This document shows, in pieces, positions 35,305 to 45,271 of a stretch of 64,000 nt of DNA (its first letter is position 1; every line of letters starts with the position of its first letter). The stretch is from the NCBI RefSeq assembly GCF_012275375.1, contig NZ_JAAZQJ010000009.1:62001-126000 (forward strand). Reading direction: 5' to 3'. The notes beneath the pieces were generated by a model that was given only the letters and a program-made list of their open reading frames with translations, searched no databases and was not told the DNA's origin. The DNA comes from Dyella sp. SG609. Its GTDB lineage: Bacteria > Pseudomonadota > Gammaproteobacteria > Xanthomonadales > Rhodanobacteraceae. The translations under genes were made by a program, and so were the position numbers.

Positions 35305-37377
35305 ATGGACGGCTATTTCCGTTTCGCCGACCTGCTGCTCGACCGCCTGGTCTGGACGTCCATCCAAGCTGCCGCCCTGATCGGCGCGGTGTGGCTGCTG
35401 TGCCGCTGGCTGCCGCGCTGGTCGCCGGCCATGCGCTGCCTGCTGTGGTGGCTGGTGGGCCTGCAGCTGGTGCTCGGCCTTATCCTGGGCCGTCCGCTGG
35501 AACTGCCGCTGCTGACGCCGTCGGTGGAAACCACTGCGCTGTCGGGCGAGCAGGCGCAGGAACATGGCATCGCCATCCATACCGCGGTCACCGGCGACCC
35601 GCTGGCCTCGATCCCGGTGCCGCTCGCCGCGGCGGCTAAAGCGGCCGATGCGCCGCCGGCCAAGCCCTGGCCGTGGCGCGAAACCCTGGCCAGCCTGTGG
35701 CTGATCGCGATGGCGCTGCAGCTGGCCGCCGCGCTGCGCGAATGGCGCGAGACGCGCGCGGTAATGCGCAGCGCCGAACCGGTACGCGATACCCGGCTGC
35801 TCGCGCAGTGCGCCGAACAGGCGCGCGCGCTCGGCCTGCGCCACTGCCCGGAGCTGCGCCGCTCCGACGTGATCGTGTCGCCGCAGGTCGCCGGGCTGTG
35901 GCGCCCGGTGGTGCTGCTGCCGACCGAGCACACGCTGGATGCGGACGACTGCGCCATGGCGCTGGCGCATGAACTGGCGCATCTGCGCCGCGGCGATCTG
36001 TGGCTGGGCTGGATTCCGGCGCTCGCGCAGCGCGCGTTCTTCTTCCATCCGCTGGCGCGCTGGGCGATGCGCGAATACGCGTTTCACCGCGAGGCCGCTT
36101 GCGACGCGCAGGTACTGGACCGCTCCAGTGCCGAGCCGCAGGACTACGGCCGCCTGCTGCTGCGCCTGGGCGTGGCGTTTCCGGTGTCTTCCGGCCTGGC
36201 CGGCGCCTCGCCCACGTTCCAGAACCTGAAACGCCGCCTCACCCTGCTGCAGCAGACCGACCGCGTGCCGCCGCGCCTGGGCGCCTGGCTGCTGGTGGTG
36301 CTGGTGGCCGTCGCCGGTGCGCTGCCTTATCGCGTCACCGCGCGCGGCATGGATCAGCAGCAGGCAACGTCCTCCGCGCCGGCAGCGAATGCCGCGCCCG
36401 CGGTCGCGCCGCAAGCCGCACCCGCACCCGCACCGCTGGTGTCGCCCACGCGCGTCGTCGCGGCGCATCCGCTGCCCGCGGTCGCGGCGGCACCCGCGCC
36501 GGTCGCGCCCGTGGCTACGACGGTAACGCCGGCTCCCGCCGCGAAGCCCGCCGCCCGCGCCATGGCCGCTCTTGACCCGATCACTGCTCCGCCGCCCGCG
36601 CCGATGGCGCCCATGGAGCCGATGAGCCCGCCGCCGCCACCGCCGCCACCGCCGGTCGCACCGGTGCCGCCGCCCGCTCCGCCGGCACCGCCGTCGCCGG
36701 TACGCGTGGGCAAGGCTTCGCACGTCGACCTCGACCTCGATAACGGCGCGCCCCGCGGCTTCGCCATCGTCGAGCCGGATTTCCTCACCGTGCAGGGCAG
36801 CGAGAACGATCTGGCCAACGCACGCGCCCTGCAGAACGGCAACGCGCCGGTGCTGTGGATCCGCCGCGGCGACAAGGCCTATGTGGTGCGCGACCGCGCG
36901 CTGCTGCAGCAGGCCAAGGACGCTTATGCGCCGATGCGCGATCTCGCACGCCAGCAAGGCGAGTTCGCCGGCAGGCAGGGCGAGCTGGCCGGCCGCCAGG
37001 ATGGACTGGCCGCGGAAGTCGAAGCGCTGTCGGTGCGCCGTTCCGAGCTGGACAGCGAACGCGTCGCCCTGACCCGGCAGCGCGAGCAGCTGCGCATGCA
37101 GGGCAAGGCCGACAGCGCGGAGGCGGCCGGCATCGCCGCCTCGTTCGAAGGGCGCCTCAGCGGCATCGAGGCGCAGCGCGCCGACCTGCAGCGCCGGCAG
37201 GCCGACATCGACCGGCGGCAAGCCGACTTCAGCCGCAACCAGGCCGAGCTCTCGCGCCAGCAGGCCGAACTGTCCAAACGCGAGCGCGAAGTCTCGCGGC
37301 AGGTCTACAGCCAGCTGGACCGCTTGATGGACCAGGCCGTCGCCGACGGCCAGGCCCAACCCAGCACGCGCCTTTGA
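35305..37377 (+). CDS. BlaR1-like M56 metallopeptidase with an unusual C-terminal sensor half
   Basis: 690 aa. Four-helix membrane region with the M56 zinc motif HELAH at 222-226 and the third ligand in FHREAACD (about 265), then a further transmembrane helix at about 327-346 (GAWLLVVLVAVAGALPYRV). A Pro/Ala-rich linker of about 110 residues with a run of Pro follows, then a folded segment (about 470-535; GFAIVEPDFLTVQG...VLWIRRGDKAYVVRDRALLQQAKDAYA) and a Gln/Arg/Glu-rich coiled-coil with short repeats (GELAGRQDGLA, RRQADIDRRQADFSRNQAEL). No penicillin-binding domain is present, so beta-lactam sensing is unsupported. The same C-terminal module is the whole of the next protein. Confidence 0.88.
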   Translation: MDGYFRFADLLLDRLVWTSIQAAALIGAVWLLCRWLPRWSPAMRCLLWWLVGLQLVLGLILGRPLELPLLTPSVETTALSGEQAQEHGIAIHTAVTGDPLASIPVPLAAAAKAADAPPAKPWPWRETLASLWLIAMALQLAAALREWRETRAVMRSAEPVRDTRLLAQCAEQARALGLRHCPELRRSDVIVSPQVAGLWRPVVLLPTEHTLDADDCAMALAHELAHLRRGDLWLGWIPALAQRAFFFHPLARWAMREYAFHREAACDAQVLDRSSAEPQDYGRLLLRLGVAFPVSSGLAGASPTFQNLKRRLTLLQQTDRVPPRLGAWLLVVLVAVAGALPYRVTARGMDQQQATSSAPAANAAPAVAPQAAPAPAPLVSPTRVVAAHPLPAVAAAPAPVAPVATTVTPAPAAKPAARAMAALDPITAPPPAPMAPMEPMSPPPPPPPPPVAPVPPPAPPAPPSPVRVGKASHVDLDLDNGAPRGFAIVEPDFLTVQGSENDLANARALQNGNAPVLWIRRGDKAYVVRDRALLQQAKDAYAPMRDLARQQGEFAGRQGELAGRQDGLAAEVEALSVRRSELDSERVALTRQREQLRMQGKADSAEAAGIAASFEGRLSGIEAQRADLQRRQADIDRRQADFSRNQAELSRQQAELSKREREVSRQVYSQLDRLMDQAVADGQAQPSTRL

Positions 37378-37407
37378 TCGCCCCTTCTCTCTGACGAGGC
37401 CTTATCG

Positions 37408-38313
37408 ATGAAGCTGCATCCGCCCGCTCTCCGACTGCCGCGCCGCGCCGAATGGCGGGTGGCGATCTTCTCCGCACTGCTGCTCGCGGCCCCGCTCACC
37501 CTGCTGGCCGCGCAGTACACGCCGCCGCCAGCGCCGCCGGCCGCGCCGCCACCGCCACCGCCGCCCCCTGCTCCGCCACCGCCGCCGGTGCCGCCCGTTC
37601 CGCCGTCGCCGCCACCGCCGCCGGCCGATTTCGGTGGTTTCGGCGCCCGCCATGTGTCGATCCACACCCGCGGCGAAGCCGCCGAAGGGCTGGCGCTGAT
37701 CGATGGGGATTCGGTGATGTTCGATGGCGCCGACCGCGACGTGGAAGCGGTGCGCCGCCTGCAGGACGGCAAGGGTTCGCTGCTGTGGTTCCGCCGCGGC
37801 GGGCAGGCCTGGGTGATCCGCGACCAGGCGTATCTGGATCGCGCCAAGGCCGCTTACGCCGAGGTGGAAACGATCGGCAAGGAACAGGGCAAGCTCGGCG
37901 GCGAACAAGGCAAGCTCGGTGCGCAGCAGGGCAGCCTGGGCCAGCGCCAGGGCATGCTCGGCTCGCGCCAGGGCAGCCTGGCCAGCAAGGAAGCGGAGCT
38001 GTCCAGCCGCGAAGCGCAACTTGCGGGGATGGAGGCGCAGGGCAAGCCGGCGGCCGACCTCGCCGCGGGACGCCAGAAGATCGCCGCCGCGCGCGCCGAC
38101 CTGGAAGCGCAGCAGAAGGCGCTGGAACGCGAGCAGGAAGCCCTCGCGCACGACCAGGAGGCACTCGGCAAGCAGCAGCAAGCCCTGGGCGAGAAGCAGG
38201 GTGCGCTGGGCAAGCGGCAGGAACTCGCCAACCAGAAGGCGCATGCGCAGCTCGATGCCTTGATCAAGGAAGCGCTGGCAAAGGGCGTGGCCAAACCGGT
38301 GGAAACACTCTAG
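37408..38313 (+). CDS. Exported stand-alone copy of the M56 C-terminal coiled-coil module
   Basis: 301 aa. N-terminal membrane/signal segment (VAIFSALLLAAPLTLLAAQ), a poly-Pro linker (residues 37-72), a folded part (LALIDGDSVMFDGADRDVEAVRRLQDG...LLWFRRGGQAWVIRDQAYLDRAKAAYAE) and a long heptad-like region built of short units such as EQGKLGGEQGKLGAQQGSLG. This aligns over its length with residues of about 430-690 of the preceding M56 protein. Third gene of the blaI-M56 operon (30 bp gap). Not a named family as far as I recognise; a periplasmic partner or competitor of the sensor is inferred. Confidence 0.8.
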   Translation: MKLHPPALRLPRRAEWRVAIFSALLLAAPLTLLAAQYTPPPAPPAAPPPPPPPPAPPPPPVPPVPPSPPPPPADFGGFGARHVSIHTRGEAAEGLALIDGDSVMFDGADRDVEAVRRLQDGKGSLLWFRRGGQAWVIRDQAYLDRAKAAYAEVETIGKEQGKLGGEQGKLGAQQGSLGQRQGMLGSRQGSLASKEAELSSREAQLAGMEAQGKPAADLAAGRQKIAAARADLEAQQKALEREQEALAHDQEALGKQQQALGEKQGALGKRQELANQKAHAQLDALIKEALAKGVAKPVETL

Positions 38314-38325
38314 CTACGAAGAACT

Positions 38326-38523
38326 CTTCTCCCCTCCGGGGAGCACGCGGGGAGGGCACAGGGATGTGCCCGGCTTTGAGGAGCGAGGAAGATGCCGGCA
38401 GGCAGATGAGGGGCGGGTGCTCGCAGGAGCGGATCGACGAAGCATCGCTCGCTTTTCCGATCCCGCTTCTACGCTCCGTAGGTTCCCCTCACCCCAACCC
38501 TCTCCCCGGAGGGGAGAGGGGGT
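38326..38523. repeat. CTCTCCC-type repeat elements
   Basis: Two elements: about 38326-38356 (CTTCTCCCCTCCGGGGAG...) and 38484-38523 (CCCTCACCCCAACCCTCTCC and CCGGAGGGGAGAGGG). Similar elements stand at 19023, 57165 and 61161. Together with the terminator they fill the 243-bp gap. Confidence 0.65.
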
Positions 38524-38525
38524 AG

Positions 38526-38557
38526 AAAAAAACGGGCCCTGGTGGGCCCGTTTTTTT
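38526..38557. terminator. Bidirectional rho-independent terminator
   Basis: A-run, ACGGGCCC-TGGT-GGGCCCGT, T-run: a GC stem flanked by seven A and seven T, between convergent genes; the last base overlaps the S9 peptidase stop codon. Confidence 0.92.
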
Positions 38558-40890
38558 CAATCCTTCGGCATCTTCAACTCGTATTCCTTCGGCGGCGTCG
38601 CTTCCATCAGATACCGCACGAAGTAATCCCAGCGCTTGCGCGTCATGTACAGGCTGGCCGCGCCATAGCCATGGTGCGCATTCGGGATCAGCAGCAGATC
38701 GAAGTCCTTGTTGGCCTTGATCAGCGCATCCACCACCAGCAGCGTCTGGTACGGCGGCACGTTGTCGTCCATGGTGCCGTGCGCCAGCAGCAGATGGCCC
38801 TTGAGCTTGTCGGCATAGACCTGGTTGGCCTGCTTGTCGTAGTTGCTCTTGCCGTCCTTGTCCTTCACCAGCAGGCCCTGCCACTTCTCCGCCCAGTCGT
38901 CTTCGTAGTTGCGGTTGTCGTGGTTGCCGCTTTCGGCGATGCCGACCTTGAAGAAGTCCGGATACATGAACATGGCGCCCACGGTGGCGTTGCCGCCGCC
39001 GGAGTGGCCCCACATGCCGACGCGGTCCAGGTCGATCCACGCATAGCGCTTGCCCAGTTCCTTCAGGCCCGCCACCTGGTCCGGCAAGGTGTTGTCGATG
39101 ATGTTGCCGAAGTAGGCATCGTGGAACGCCTTGGAGCGCCACGGCGTGCCCATGCCGTCGATCGCCACCACGATGAAGCCCAGCTCCGCCAGCGCCTGGT
39201 TGTCGCGGCCGACGCTGAAGCTGCGCGTGCCGACCGAACCGGTCTGCGGGCCGGGGTAGACGTAGTCGACGATCGGGTACTTCTTGCCCGGGTCGAAGTT
39301 CGTCGGCTTGTACATCAGGCCGTACAGGTCGGTCTTGCCGTCGCGGCCCTTTACGGTGAACGGCTCCGGCGCCTTCCAGCCGGTGGCGAGCAGGCGGCTG
39401 ATGTCGGCCTTGGCCACCTGGGCCACGGTGTGGCCGTCGTCGCTGGAGCGCAGCACCGTCACCGGCGGCGTGGTGCTGGTGGAATAGGCGTCGACGAACA
39501 GCTTGCCGTCGGGCGACGGCACAACGGTGTGATCGGCGGCTTCCGGCGTGAGCAGGGTCGGCTTGCCGCCGTCGATGCTCACCTTCCAGTACTGCTGGTA
39601 ATACGGATCGACGCCGGCGGTGCGGCCCACGCCGCGGAACCACAGCGTGCGCGACTTCGCGTCCACCCGCAGCACCTGGGTGACGTTGCCCTCGCCGGTG
39701 GTGATGGCGCGCTTGAGCTTGCCGGTGTTGAGGTCGTACAGGTACAGGTTGCCCCAGTTGTTGCGCTCGCTGAACCAGATCGCCTCGTGGGTTTCCGGCA
39801 GGTAGCTCCAGTTGACCTTGTCGTTGCCGCTCTCGTAGTAGGTCTTCACCTTCTCGTCGAACACCGTGCGCACTTCGCCGCTCTTGGCGTCGGCGATGCG
39901 GAACCAGGACTGCTTGTGGTCGCGCGAGGTGGACACGAAGGCCAGCGTCTTGCCGTCCGCCGCCCACTGCACGTCGTCCCAGCCGCCGTCGCGGCCGCAG
40001 CTGATGTCGTCGCACAGGGTGGAGCGGTGCTGGTCCGGCTGCATCTTCAGGCGCAGCACTTTCTTGGCCGGCACGTCGATGATCACGCGCTCGATCATGG
40101 TGATGTGCTCGTCGCCGACCAGCGGGTACTTCCACTTCTCCAGCTTCGGATGGCCCACGTTGGTGGTGACCAGGTACATGTCGCCGGTCTTGCGCTGGTC
40201 CTGCTGGAAGGTGGCGATCTGGGTCGAATCCGGCGACCACACCAGGATGGCGCTGTCGGTGTGCTTCCAGCCGGCGTTGTCGGTGGCGTAGCCGTAGTCT
40301 TCGACGCCATCGGTGGTGAGCTGGATTTCCTTGCCCGTGGCGACGTCGCGCAGCCACAGGTTCCAGTGGCGGATAAAGGCTTCGGTCTTCTTGTCGGGCG
40401 AGAGCACGCCCGGCTCCTCGCCGGCGTCGCCGTGCCTGGGCTGCGCGCACACGCCTTCGCCCTTGAGGTCGCACAGGTAGTGCTTGCCGCGCAGGCTGAC
40501 GTCGAGCTGGCCGTCGGCGGCCACGTCGAATTCGGTGATGCCGAGCTTGCTGGCGTCCACCGGCTTGCCGGCGGCCTTGCTCAGCGCGGCGGCGAGCTTG
40601 GCCTGGTCGAACGCGGGCTCCGCCTTGCCGGTGGCGGCGTCCATGCGCAGGTAACGGTCGCCCTGGGCATCGTGGTCGCGGTACCAGAAGTGGCTGTCGT
40701 CGAGCCAGCTGGCGCTGGTCACCGCGTGGTCGATCAGCGGCGCGGCGCGGTAGTACATGAAGCTCTCGGCGCGGGCGTAATCGTCCGCCGTCAGCGTCCT
40801 GGCCGGTGCCGCCTGTGCGGCCGCGCCGGACGACAGCGCGCTCAATACCAGCGCGCCGAGCAGGCGCGAACCATCCATCTTCAAACCCAT
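38557..40890 (-). CDS. Secreted S9-family prolyl oligopeptidase (DPP IV-like)
   Basis: 777 aa from the ATG at 40890 (GGGGAG upstream). Signal peptide 1-27 (SSGAAAQA), an N-terminal beta-propeller (DPPIV_N, about 100-500) with WSPDSTQIATFQQDQRKTGD, and a C-terminal alpha/beta hydrolase domain with nucleophile GHSGGG (MWGHSGGGNATV), Asp in GTMDDNVP and His in NAHHGYG. It cleaves dipeptides or after Pro from peptides in the periplasm or outside. Monocistronic; its upstream region shares a motif with the two M61 peptidase genes. Confidence 0.93.
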   Translation of the reverse strand: MGLKMDGSRLLGALVLSALSSGAAAQAAPARTLTADDYARAESFMYYRAAPLIDHAVTSASWLDDSHFWYRDHDAQGDRYLRMDAATGKAEPAFDQAKLAAALSKAAGKPVDASKLGITEFDVAADGQLDVSLRGKHYLCDLKGEGVCAQPRHGDAGEEPGVLSPDKKTEAFIRHWNLWLRDVATGKEIQLTTDGVEDYGYATDNAGWKHTDSAILVWSPDSTQIATFQQDQRKTGDMYLVTTNVGHPKLEKWKYPLVGDEHITMIERVIIDVPAKKVLRLKMQPDQHRSTLCDDISCGRDGGWDDVQWAADGKTLAFVSTSRDHKQSWFRIADAKSGEVRTVFDEKVKTYYESGNDKVNWSYLPETHEAIWFSERNNWGNLYLYDLNTGKLKRAITTGEGNVTQVLRVDAKSRTLWFRGVGRTAGVDPYYQQYWKVSIDGGKPTLLTPEAADHTVVPSPDGKLFVDAYSTSTTPPVTVLRSSDDGHTVAQVAKADISRLLATGWKAPEPFTVKGRDGKTDLYGLMYKPTNFDPGKKYPIVDYVYPGPQTGSVGTRSFSVGRDNQALAELGFIVVAIDGMGTPWRSKAFHDAYFGNIIDNTLPDQVAGLKELGKRYAWIDLDRVGMWGHSGGGNATVGAMFMYPDFFKVGIAESGNHDNRNYEDDWAEKWQGLLVKDKDGKSNYDKQANQVYADKLKGHLLLAHGTMDDNVPPYQTLLVVDALIKANKDFDLLLIPNAHHGYGAASLYMTRKRWDYFVRYLMEATPPKEYELKMPKD

Positions 40891-40970
40891 TGTCGACTCC
40901 CCTTGAGGATTGGCGCGATACGAAGCCCGCCGTGGCTTGCCGGAAGCTGTAGCCGGCGATCCAAAGTCAT

Positions 40971-41013
40971 GGATCGTAGTCCGGAGGTCATGCCCCGACC
41001 CCTGCCAGAAGTC
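40971..41013 (-). promoter_or_regulatory. Shared peptidase-gene upstream motif, S9 copy
   Basis: Read on the minus strand: GACTTCTGGCAGGGG (from 41013) followed, with 33 bp between reference points, by CTACGATCC (to 40971). The same arrangement precedes both M61 genes (54179-54224 and 56992-57036). The downstream element could be a -10; there is no TTGACA-like -35. Confidence 0.55.
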
Positions 41014-41068
41014 CCTGGGGGGAAACATGCGTCAAAATACGCGTTCTCCCCACCCAAGACCGCACGCC

Positions 41069-41458
41069 ATGACCAAGCACGCCGCCGCCCTGCCCGAAGC
41101 CACCCTGCTGGAGATGGTGTTTCCCGACCACACCAATCATCTCGGCACCCTGTTCGGCGGCCAGGCGCTGGCGTGGATGGACAAGGCGGCGTTTATCGTC
41201 GCCTCGCGCCATGCGCGCCGCATCGTGGTCACGGCGCGCTCGGAAGAAGTGAGCTTCCGCGTGCCGGTGCGCAAGGGCCAGCTGGTGGAACTGCTGGCGC
41301 GCATCGTGGAAGTGGGGCGCAGCTCCATGCACGTGGAAGTGGAAATGACCGCCGAGGACCCGCTCACCGGCGACCGCCGCGTCTGCACCACCGGGCGCTT
41401 CGTGATGGTGGCGCTGGATTCCAACGGCACGCCGACGGACGTGCCGCCGCTGGCCTGA
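41069..41458 (+). CDS. Acyl-CoA thioesterase (hotdog fold, YciA-like)
   Basis: 129 aa. Hotdog signature MVFPDHTNHLGTLFGGQALAWMDKAAFIVASRHAR, with the catalytic Asp in the GGQ...WMD helix, and RVCTTGRFVMVALD. Family enzymes hydrolyse acyl-CoA thioesters in the cytoplasm; chain-length preference is not predictable. Start chosen at MTKHAAALPEATL; an upstream in-frame start at 40910 would run through the S9 promoter region. Confidence 0.9.
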   Translation: MTKHAAALPEATLLEMVFPDHTNHLGTLFGGQALAWMDKAAFIVASRHARRIVVTARSEEVSFRVPVRKGQLVELLARIVEVGRSSMHVEVEMTAEDPLTGDRRVCTTGRFVMVALDSNGTPTDVPPLA

Positions 41459-41466
41459 GCTACCGC

Positions 41467-41549
41467 GTAGGTTGGGGTGAGCGCCAGCGAACCCCAACAC
41501 CCACGGTCGCCCGCAGCCTTGGGGTTCGCTGGCGCTCACCCCAACCTAC
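41467..41549. repeat. REP pair between thioesterase and LysR genes
   Basis: Units 41467-41498 and 41518-41549 (one base changed in the second stem), inverted, with a shorter spacer of 19 nt. The loop sequence (GCCA/TGGC) differs from the common CGCAG. The right tip carries the TAG stop of the LysR gene. Confidence 0.92.
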
Positions 41550-42445
41550 GCCAGGGTTGATACCAGCCCCGCCACCCAGTCGATGAACACGCGCAGCCGC
41601 AGCGGCAGCTGCCGCTGGCGCAGATACGCCACGTGCAGCGGCATCGGCGGCGGCGGCGTGTCGGTCAGCAGGGCTACCAGCTGACCGCTGGCCAGCGCAT
41701 CGCCGAAGCGGTAGCGCGGAAACTGCGCGATGCCCAGGCCCGCCTCGCAGCAGGCGGCGTAGGCGTCGGAACCGTTGACGGTGACCATCGACGGCAGGCT
41801 CACCTCGCGCAGGCTGCGTCCCACCATGAATTCCAGCGGCACCGCGCGGCGCGTGTTCGGCGAGGCCCAGTTCACCGCCAGGTGGCCCTTGTGCAGGTCG
41901 GCCAGGCTGGCCGGCATGCCGTGGCGCCGCACGTAGTCGGCGCTGGCCATGGTCACCTGCTGCATCGAGGCGATGCGGCGCGCCACCAGTTCGGAATCGG
42001 GCAGCTCGCCCGAGCGCACCACGCAATCCACGCCTTCGCGCACCAGGTCGACGTAGCGGTCGCTGGTGCCCAGCTCCAGTTCCACCTGCGGATAGCGCTT
42101 GAAGAAATCCGGCAGCGCCGGCGCGATCAGATGGCGCGCCAGCGTGGCCGGCATGTCCACGCGCAGCCGCCCCTTGGGCTGGGTGGCGGCGTCGCGGAAG
42201 CCGGCTTCCACCTCGTCCACGTCGGCCAGCAGGCGCACGCAATGGCCGTAGTAGGTCTCGCCGTCGCGGGTGGGGCTGACGCTGCGCGTGGTCCGCTGCA
42301 GCAGGTGCGCGCCCAGCCGCGCCTCCAGCCGCTTGATGGTGTGGGTGAGCGTGGCGCGCGGCAGGTTCAGGTCGTCCGCGGCGCGGGTGAAGCTGCCCAG
42401 CTCGACGATGCGGGCGAACACGCGCATGGCTTGCAGCTGGTCCAT
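41546..42445 (-). CDS. LysR-family transcriptional regulator
   Basis: 299 aa. HTH in residues 1-60 ([59 protein letters not shown]) and a LysR ligand domain ([16 protein letters not shown] onward). Divergent from an aldo/keto reductase gene 122 bp away, the classic arrangement for control of that gene. The stop codon is in the REP tip. Ligand unknown. Confidence 0.9.
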   Translation of the reverse strand: MDQLQAMRVFARIVELGSFTRAADDLNLPRATLTHTIKRLEARLGAHLLQRTTRSVSPTRDGETYYGHCVRLLADVDEVEAGFRDAATQPKGRLRVDMPATLARHLIAPALPDFFKRYPQVELELGTSDRYVDLVREGVDCVVRSGELPDSELVARRIASMQQVTMASADYVRRHGMPASLADLHKGHLAVNWASPNTRRAVPLEFMVGRSLREVSLPSMVTVNGSDAYAACCEAGLGIAQFPRYRFGDALASGQLVALLTDTPPPPMPLHVAYLRQRQLPLRLRVFIDWVAGLVSTLA

Positions 42446-42567
42446 GGCCGGGGCTTCCCATTGTTGATATGAATGAAACAGACCTGGCGATTATTGAGCA
42501 TTTATCCATCAACGATGCAAGCGCAGCATGTGCCCAGCTTTTCTCCCACCTGAAAGAGAGCCCCGCG

Positions 42568-43560
<993 letters not shown>

Positions 43561-43579
43561 CCGGCACGGCAATACGGCT

Positions 43580-43604
43580 CATGGCGGGTAAAATGCCCGC
43601 CATG
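43580..43604 (+). promoter_or_regulatory. Inverted repeat containing the queF -10 and start codon
   Basis: CATGGCGGG and CCCGCCATG form a perfect 9-bp inverted repeat around TAAAATG. The TAAAAT could be the -10 of queF, and the start codon sits in the right arm, so an RNA that includes both arms would hide the start. Confidence 0.45.
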
Positions 43605-44423
43605 AGCACTCCCGAACACTCCCCCCTCGGCAAGACCACCGTCTACGCCGACCGCTACGACCCCTCCCTGCTGTTCCCCATCCCCCGCCAGGCCAAGCGC
43701 GACGAGATCGGCGTGAGCGCGCCGCTGCCGTTCCACGGCGTGGATATCTGGAACGCCTACGAGCTCTCCTGGCTGGATGCGCGCGGCAAGCCGCGCGTGG
43801 CGCTGGCCGAATTCCGCGTGCCGGCGGCCTCGCCGAACATCATCGAATCGAAATCCTTCAAGCTGTACCTCAACGGCTTTGCGCAGGAACGCATCGACGA
43901 TGCGCAAGCCCTTGCGGCGACCCTGCGCCGCGACCTGTCCGCCGCGGCCGGCGCCGAGGTGGACGTGCACCTGAGCGAGCCGAGCGCGAGAGCGCATGCG
44001 GTGGTGGATCTCGAAGGCGCCTCGATCGATGCGCTGGATATCGACATCGACGACTACGGTCCGCCCAAGTCCGATTACCTGCATGCCGATGCGGGCGAGG
44101 TGGTGGAAGAAGCCCTGGTCTCGGACCTGCTGCGCTCCAACTGCCCTGTCACCGGCCAGCCCGACTGGGGCAGCGTGCAGATCCGCTACCGCGGGCCGCG
44201 CATCGACCGCGCGGGCCTGCTGCGCTACCTGGTCTCGTTCCGCAATCACAACGAATTCCACGAGCAGTGCGTGGAACGCATCTTCGTGGACGTGAGCCGG
44301 CATTGCGCGCCGCAAAGCCTGAGCGTGTATGCGCGCTATACCCGGCGCGGCGGACTGGACATCAATCCGTTCCGCGCCAGCGTGGCGTCGACGCCCGGCA
44401 ATCCGCGCGGCGCGCGCCAATAG
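43602..44423 (+). CDS. queF: NADPH-dependent 7-cyano-7-deazaguanine reductase
   Basis: 273 aa, the long (type II, tunnel-fold fused) QueF. Catalytic Cys181 ([12 protein letters not shown]) with Asp188, and the QueF motif [12 protein letters not shown] (residues 82-93). It reduces preQ0 to preQ1, the step before insertion into tRNA during queuosine synthesis. Monocistronic. No preQ1 riboswitch was found ahead of it. Confidence 0.96.
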   Translation: MSTPEHSPLGKTTVYADRYDPSLLFPIPRQAKRDEIGVSAPLPFHGVDIWNAYELSWLDARGKPRVALAEFRVPAASPNIIESKSFKLYLNGFAQERIDDAQALAATLRRDLSAAAGAEVDVHLSEPSARAHAVVDLEGASIDALDIDIDDYGPPKSDYLHADAGEVVEEALVSDLLRSNCPVTGQPDWGSVQIRYRGPRIDRAGLLRYLVSFRNHNEFHEQCVERIFVDVSRHCAPQSLSVYARYTRRGGLDINPFRASVASTPGNPRGARQ

Positions 44424-44461
44424 CATGGCGTGCGGAGGCGGCGCGAAACGTTCGTAAAAAA

Positions 44462-44507
44462 CCTGTCGCGCCGCGCCCGCCGCTAATGGCGGCTTCATCG
44501 CGACAGG
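44462..44507. repeat. CCTGTCGCG inverted repeat
   Basis: Perfect 9-bp arms (44462-44470, 44499-44507) with an inner CCGCC-GGCGG hairpin, in the gap between queF and the lipoprotein gene. It could terminate queF or act as an operator; there is no T-run. Confidence 0.5.
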
Positions 44508-44583
44508 CCTAGCTTGGCGCTGCGGGAACGCCATGCGTTTACTCCGTTCATCCATGGATCGACGACCGGAAGGGGGGATTGCC

Positions 44584-45159
44584 ATGCATCGCTTTCAACG
44601 CCACGCCGCCGGCGGCTGCTGCCTGATCGCCGCGCTCGCGCTGGGCGCCTGCGGCAAGCACGAAGCAGCACCGCCCGCCGCCGCGCCGGCAGCGGCGGCC
44701 AGCGTGCCGGCCAGGGCGCCCGCGACGGCGCCGGCCGCCGTTCCGGACATCACGCTGCCGAAGGCTTCCACCGCATCCACCGCCAAGGCGGCTGTCACGG
44801 CGGCGCCGGTGGACCGGGCCTTCCGCGTAGCCAGCGTCACCATCGGCGACGATGTCTCGCCGGACCATCGCGTCACCGAAGCGAAGACGCGTTTTGCGCC
44901 GAGCGTGAAGACGATCTATGCCGCGGTGGAAACACAAGGGCTGACCGACAGCGCCACGCTGAGTGCGACGTGGAGCTATCTGGAAGGAAGCTCGCGGCAG
45001 ATCGTCAGCACCAGCCAGTCGATCGCCACGGACGGGCCGGCGGTGACCACGTTCGAGGTGCGCAATCCGAACCAGTGGCCGCTGGGGAAGTACCAGGTGG
45101 TGATCGCGGTGGATGGGAAGGTGGTGTCGACGCAGGATTTCGAAGTCGCAAAAACCTGA
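44584..45159 (+). CDS. Lipoprotein, paralogue of 9162-9665
   Basis: 191 aa from the ATG at 44584 (GGAAGGGGGGA upstream). Lipobox LGAC (Cys at about 23), an Ala/Pro-rich linker to residue 80, then the domain shared with the lipoprotein at 9162 (ASVTIGDDVSPDHRVTEAKTRFAPSVKTIYAAVETQG...TWSYLEGSSRQ...VTTFEVRNPNQWPLGKYQVVIAVDGK...QDFEV). Envelope protein of unknown role. A REP pair follows 14 bp after the stop. Confidence 0.8.
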   Translation: MHRFQRHAAGGCCLIAALALGACGKHEAAPPAAAPAAAASVPARAPATAPAAVPDITLPKASTASTAKAAVTAAPVDRAFRVASVTIGDDVSPDHRVTEAKTRFAPSVKTIYAAVETQGLTDSATLSATWSYLEGSSRQIVSTSQSIATDGPAVTTFEVRNPNQWPLGKYQVVIAVDGKVVSTQDFEVAKT

Positions 45160-45173
45160 GCCTTGAAGCCGGC

Positions 45174-45264
45174 GTAGGTTGGGGTGAGCCGCAGGCGAAC
45201 CCCAACATCGCGGCCCCGGACGCTGCGCACCGTTGGGGTTCGCCTGCGGCTCACCCCAACCTAC
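45174..45264. repeat. REP pair between lipoprotein and epimerase genes
   Basis: Units 45174-45206 and 45232-45264, inverted, 25-nt spacer, tips outermost, between convergent genes. Confidence 0.93.
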
Positions 45265-45271
45265 GAGGTCG

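Noticed and set aside
34861..37377. Beta-lactamase regulation (BlaR1 in the strict sense)
   Set aside because: The M56 protein has no penicillin-binding sensor domain and no beta-lactamase gene is adjacent.
37860..38260. Short direct DNA repeats that could look like a CRISPR or satellite array
   Set aside because: They are codon-level repeats of a coiled-coil protein in an intact reading frame, without regular spacers.
43561..43601. Possible preQ1 riboswitch ahead of queF
   Set aside because: The leader is too short and has no C-rich/A-rich preQ1 aptamer pattern.
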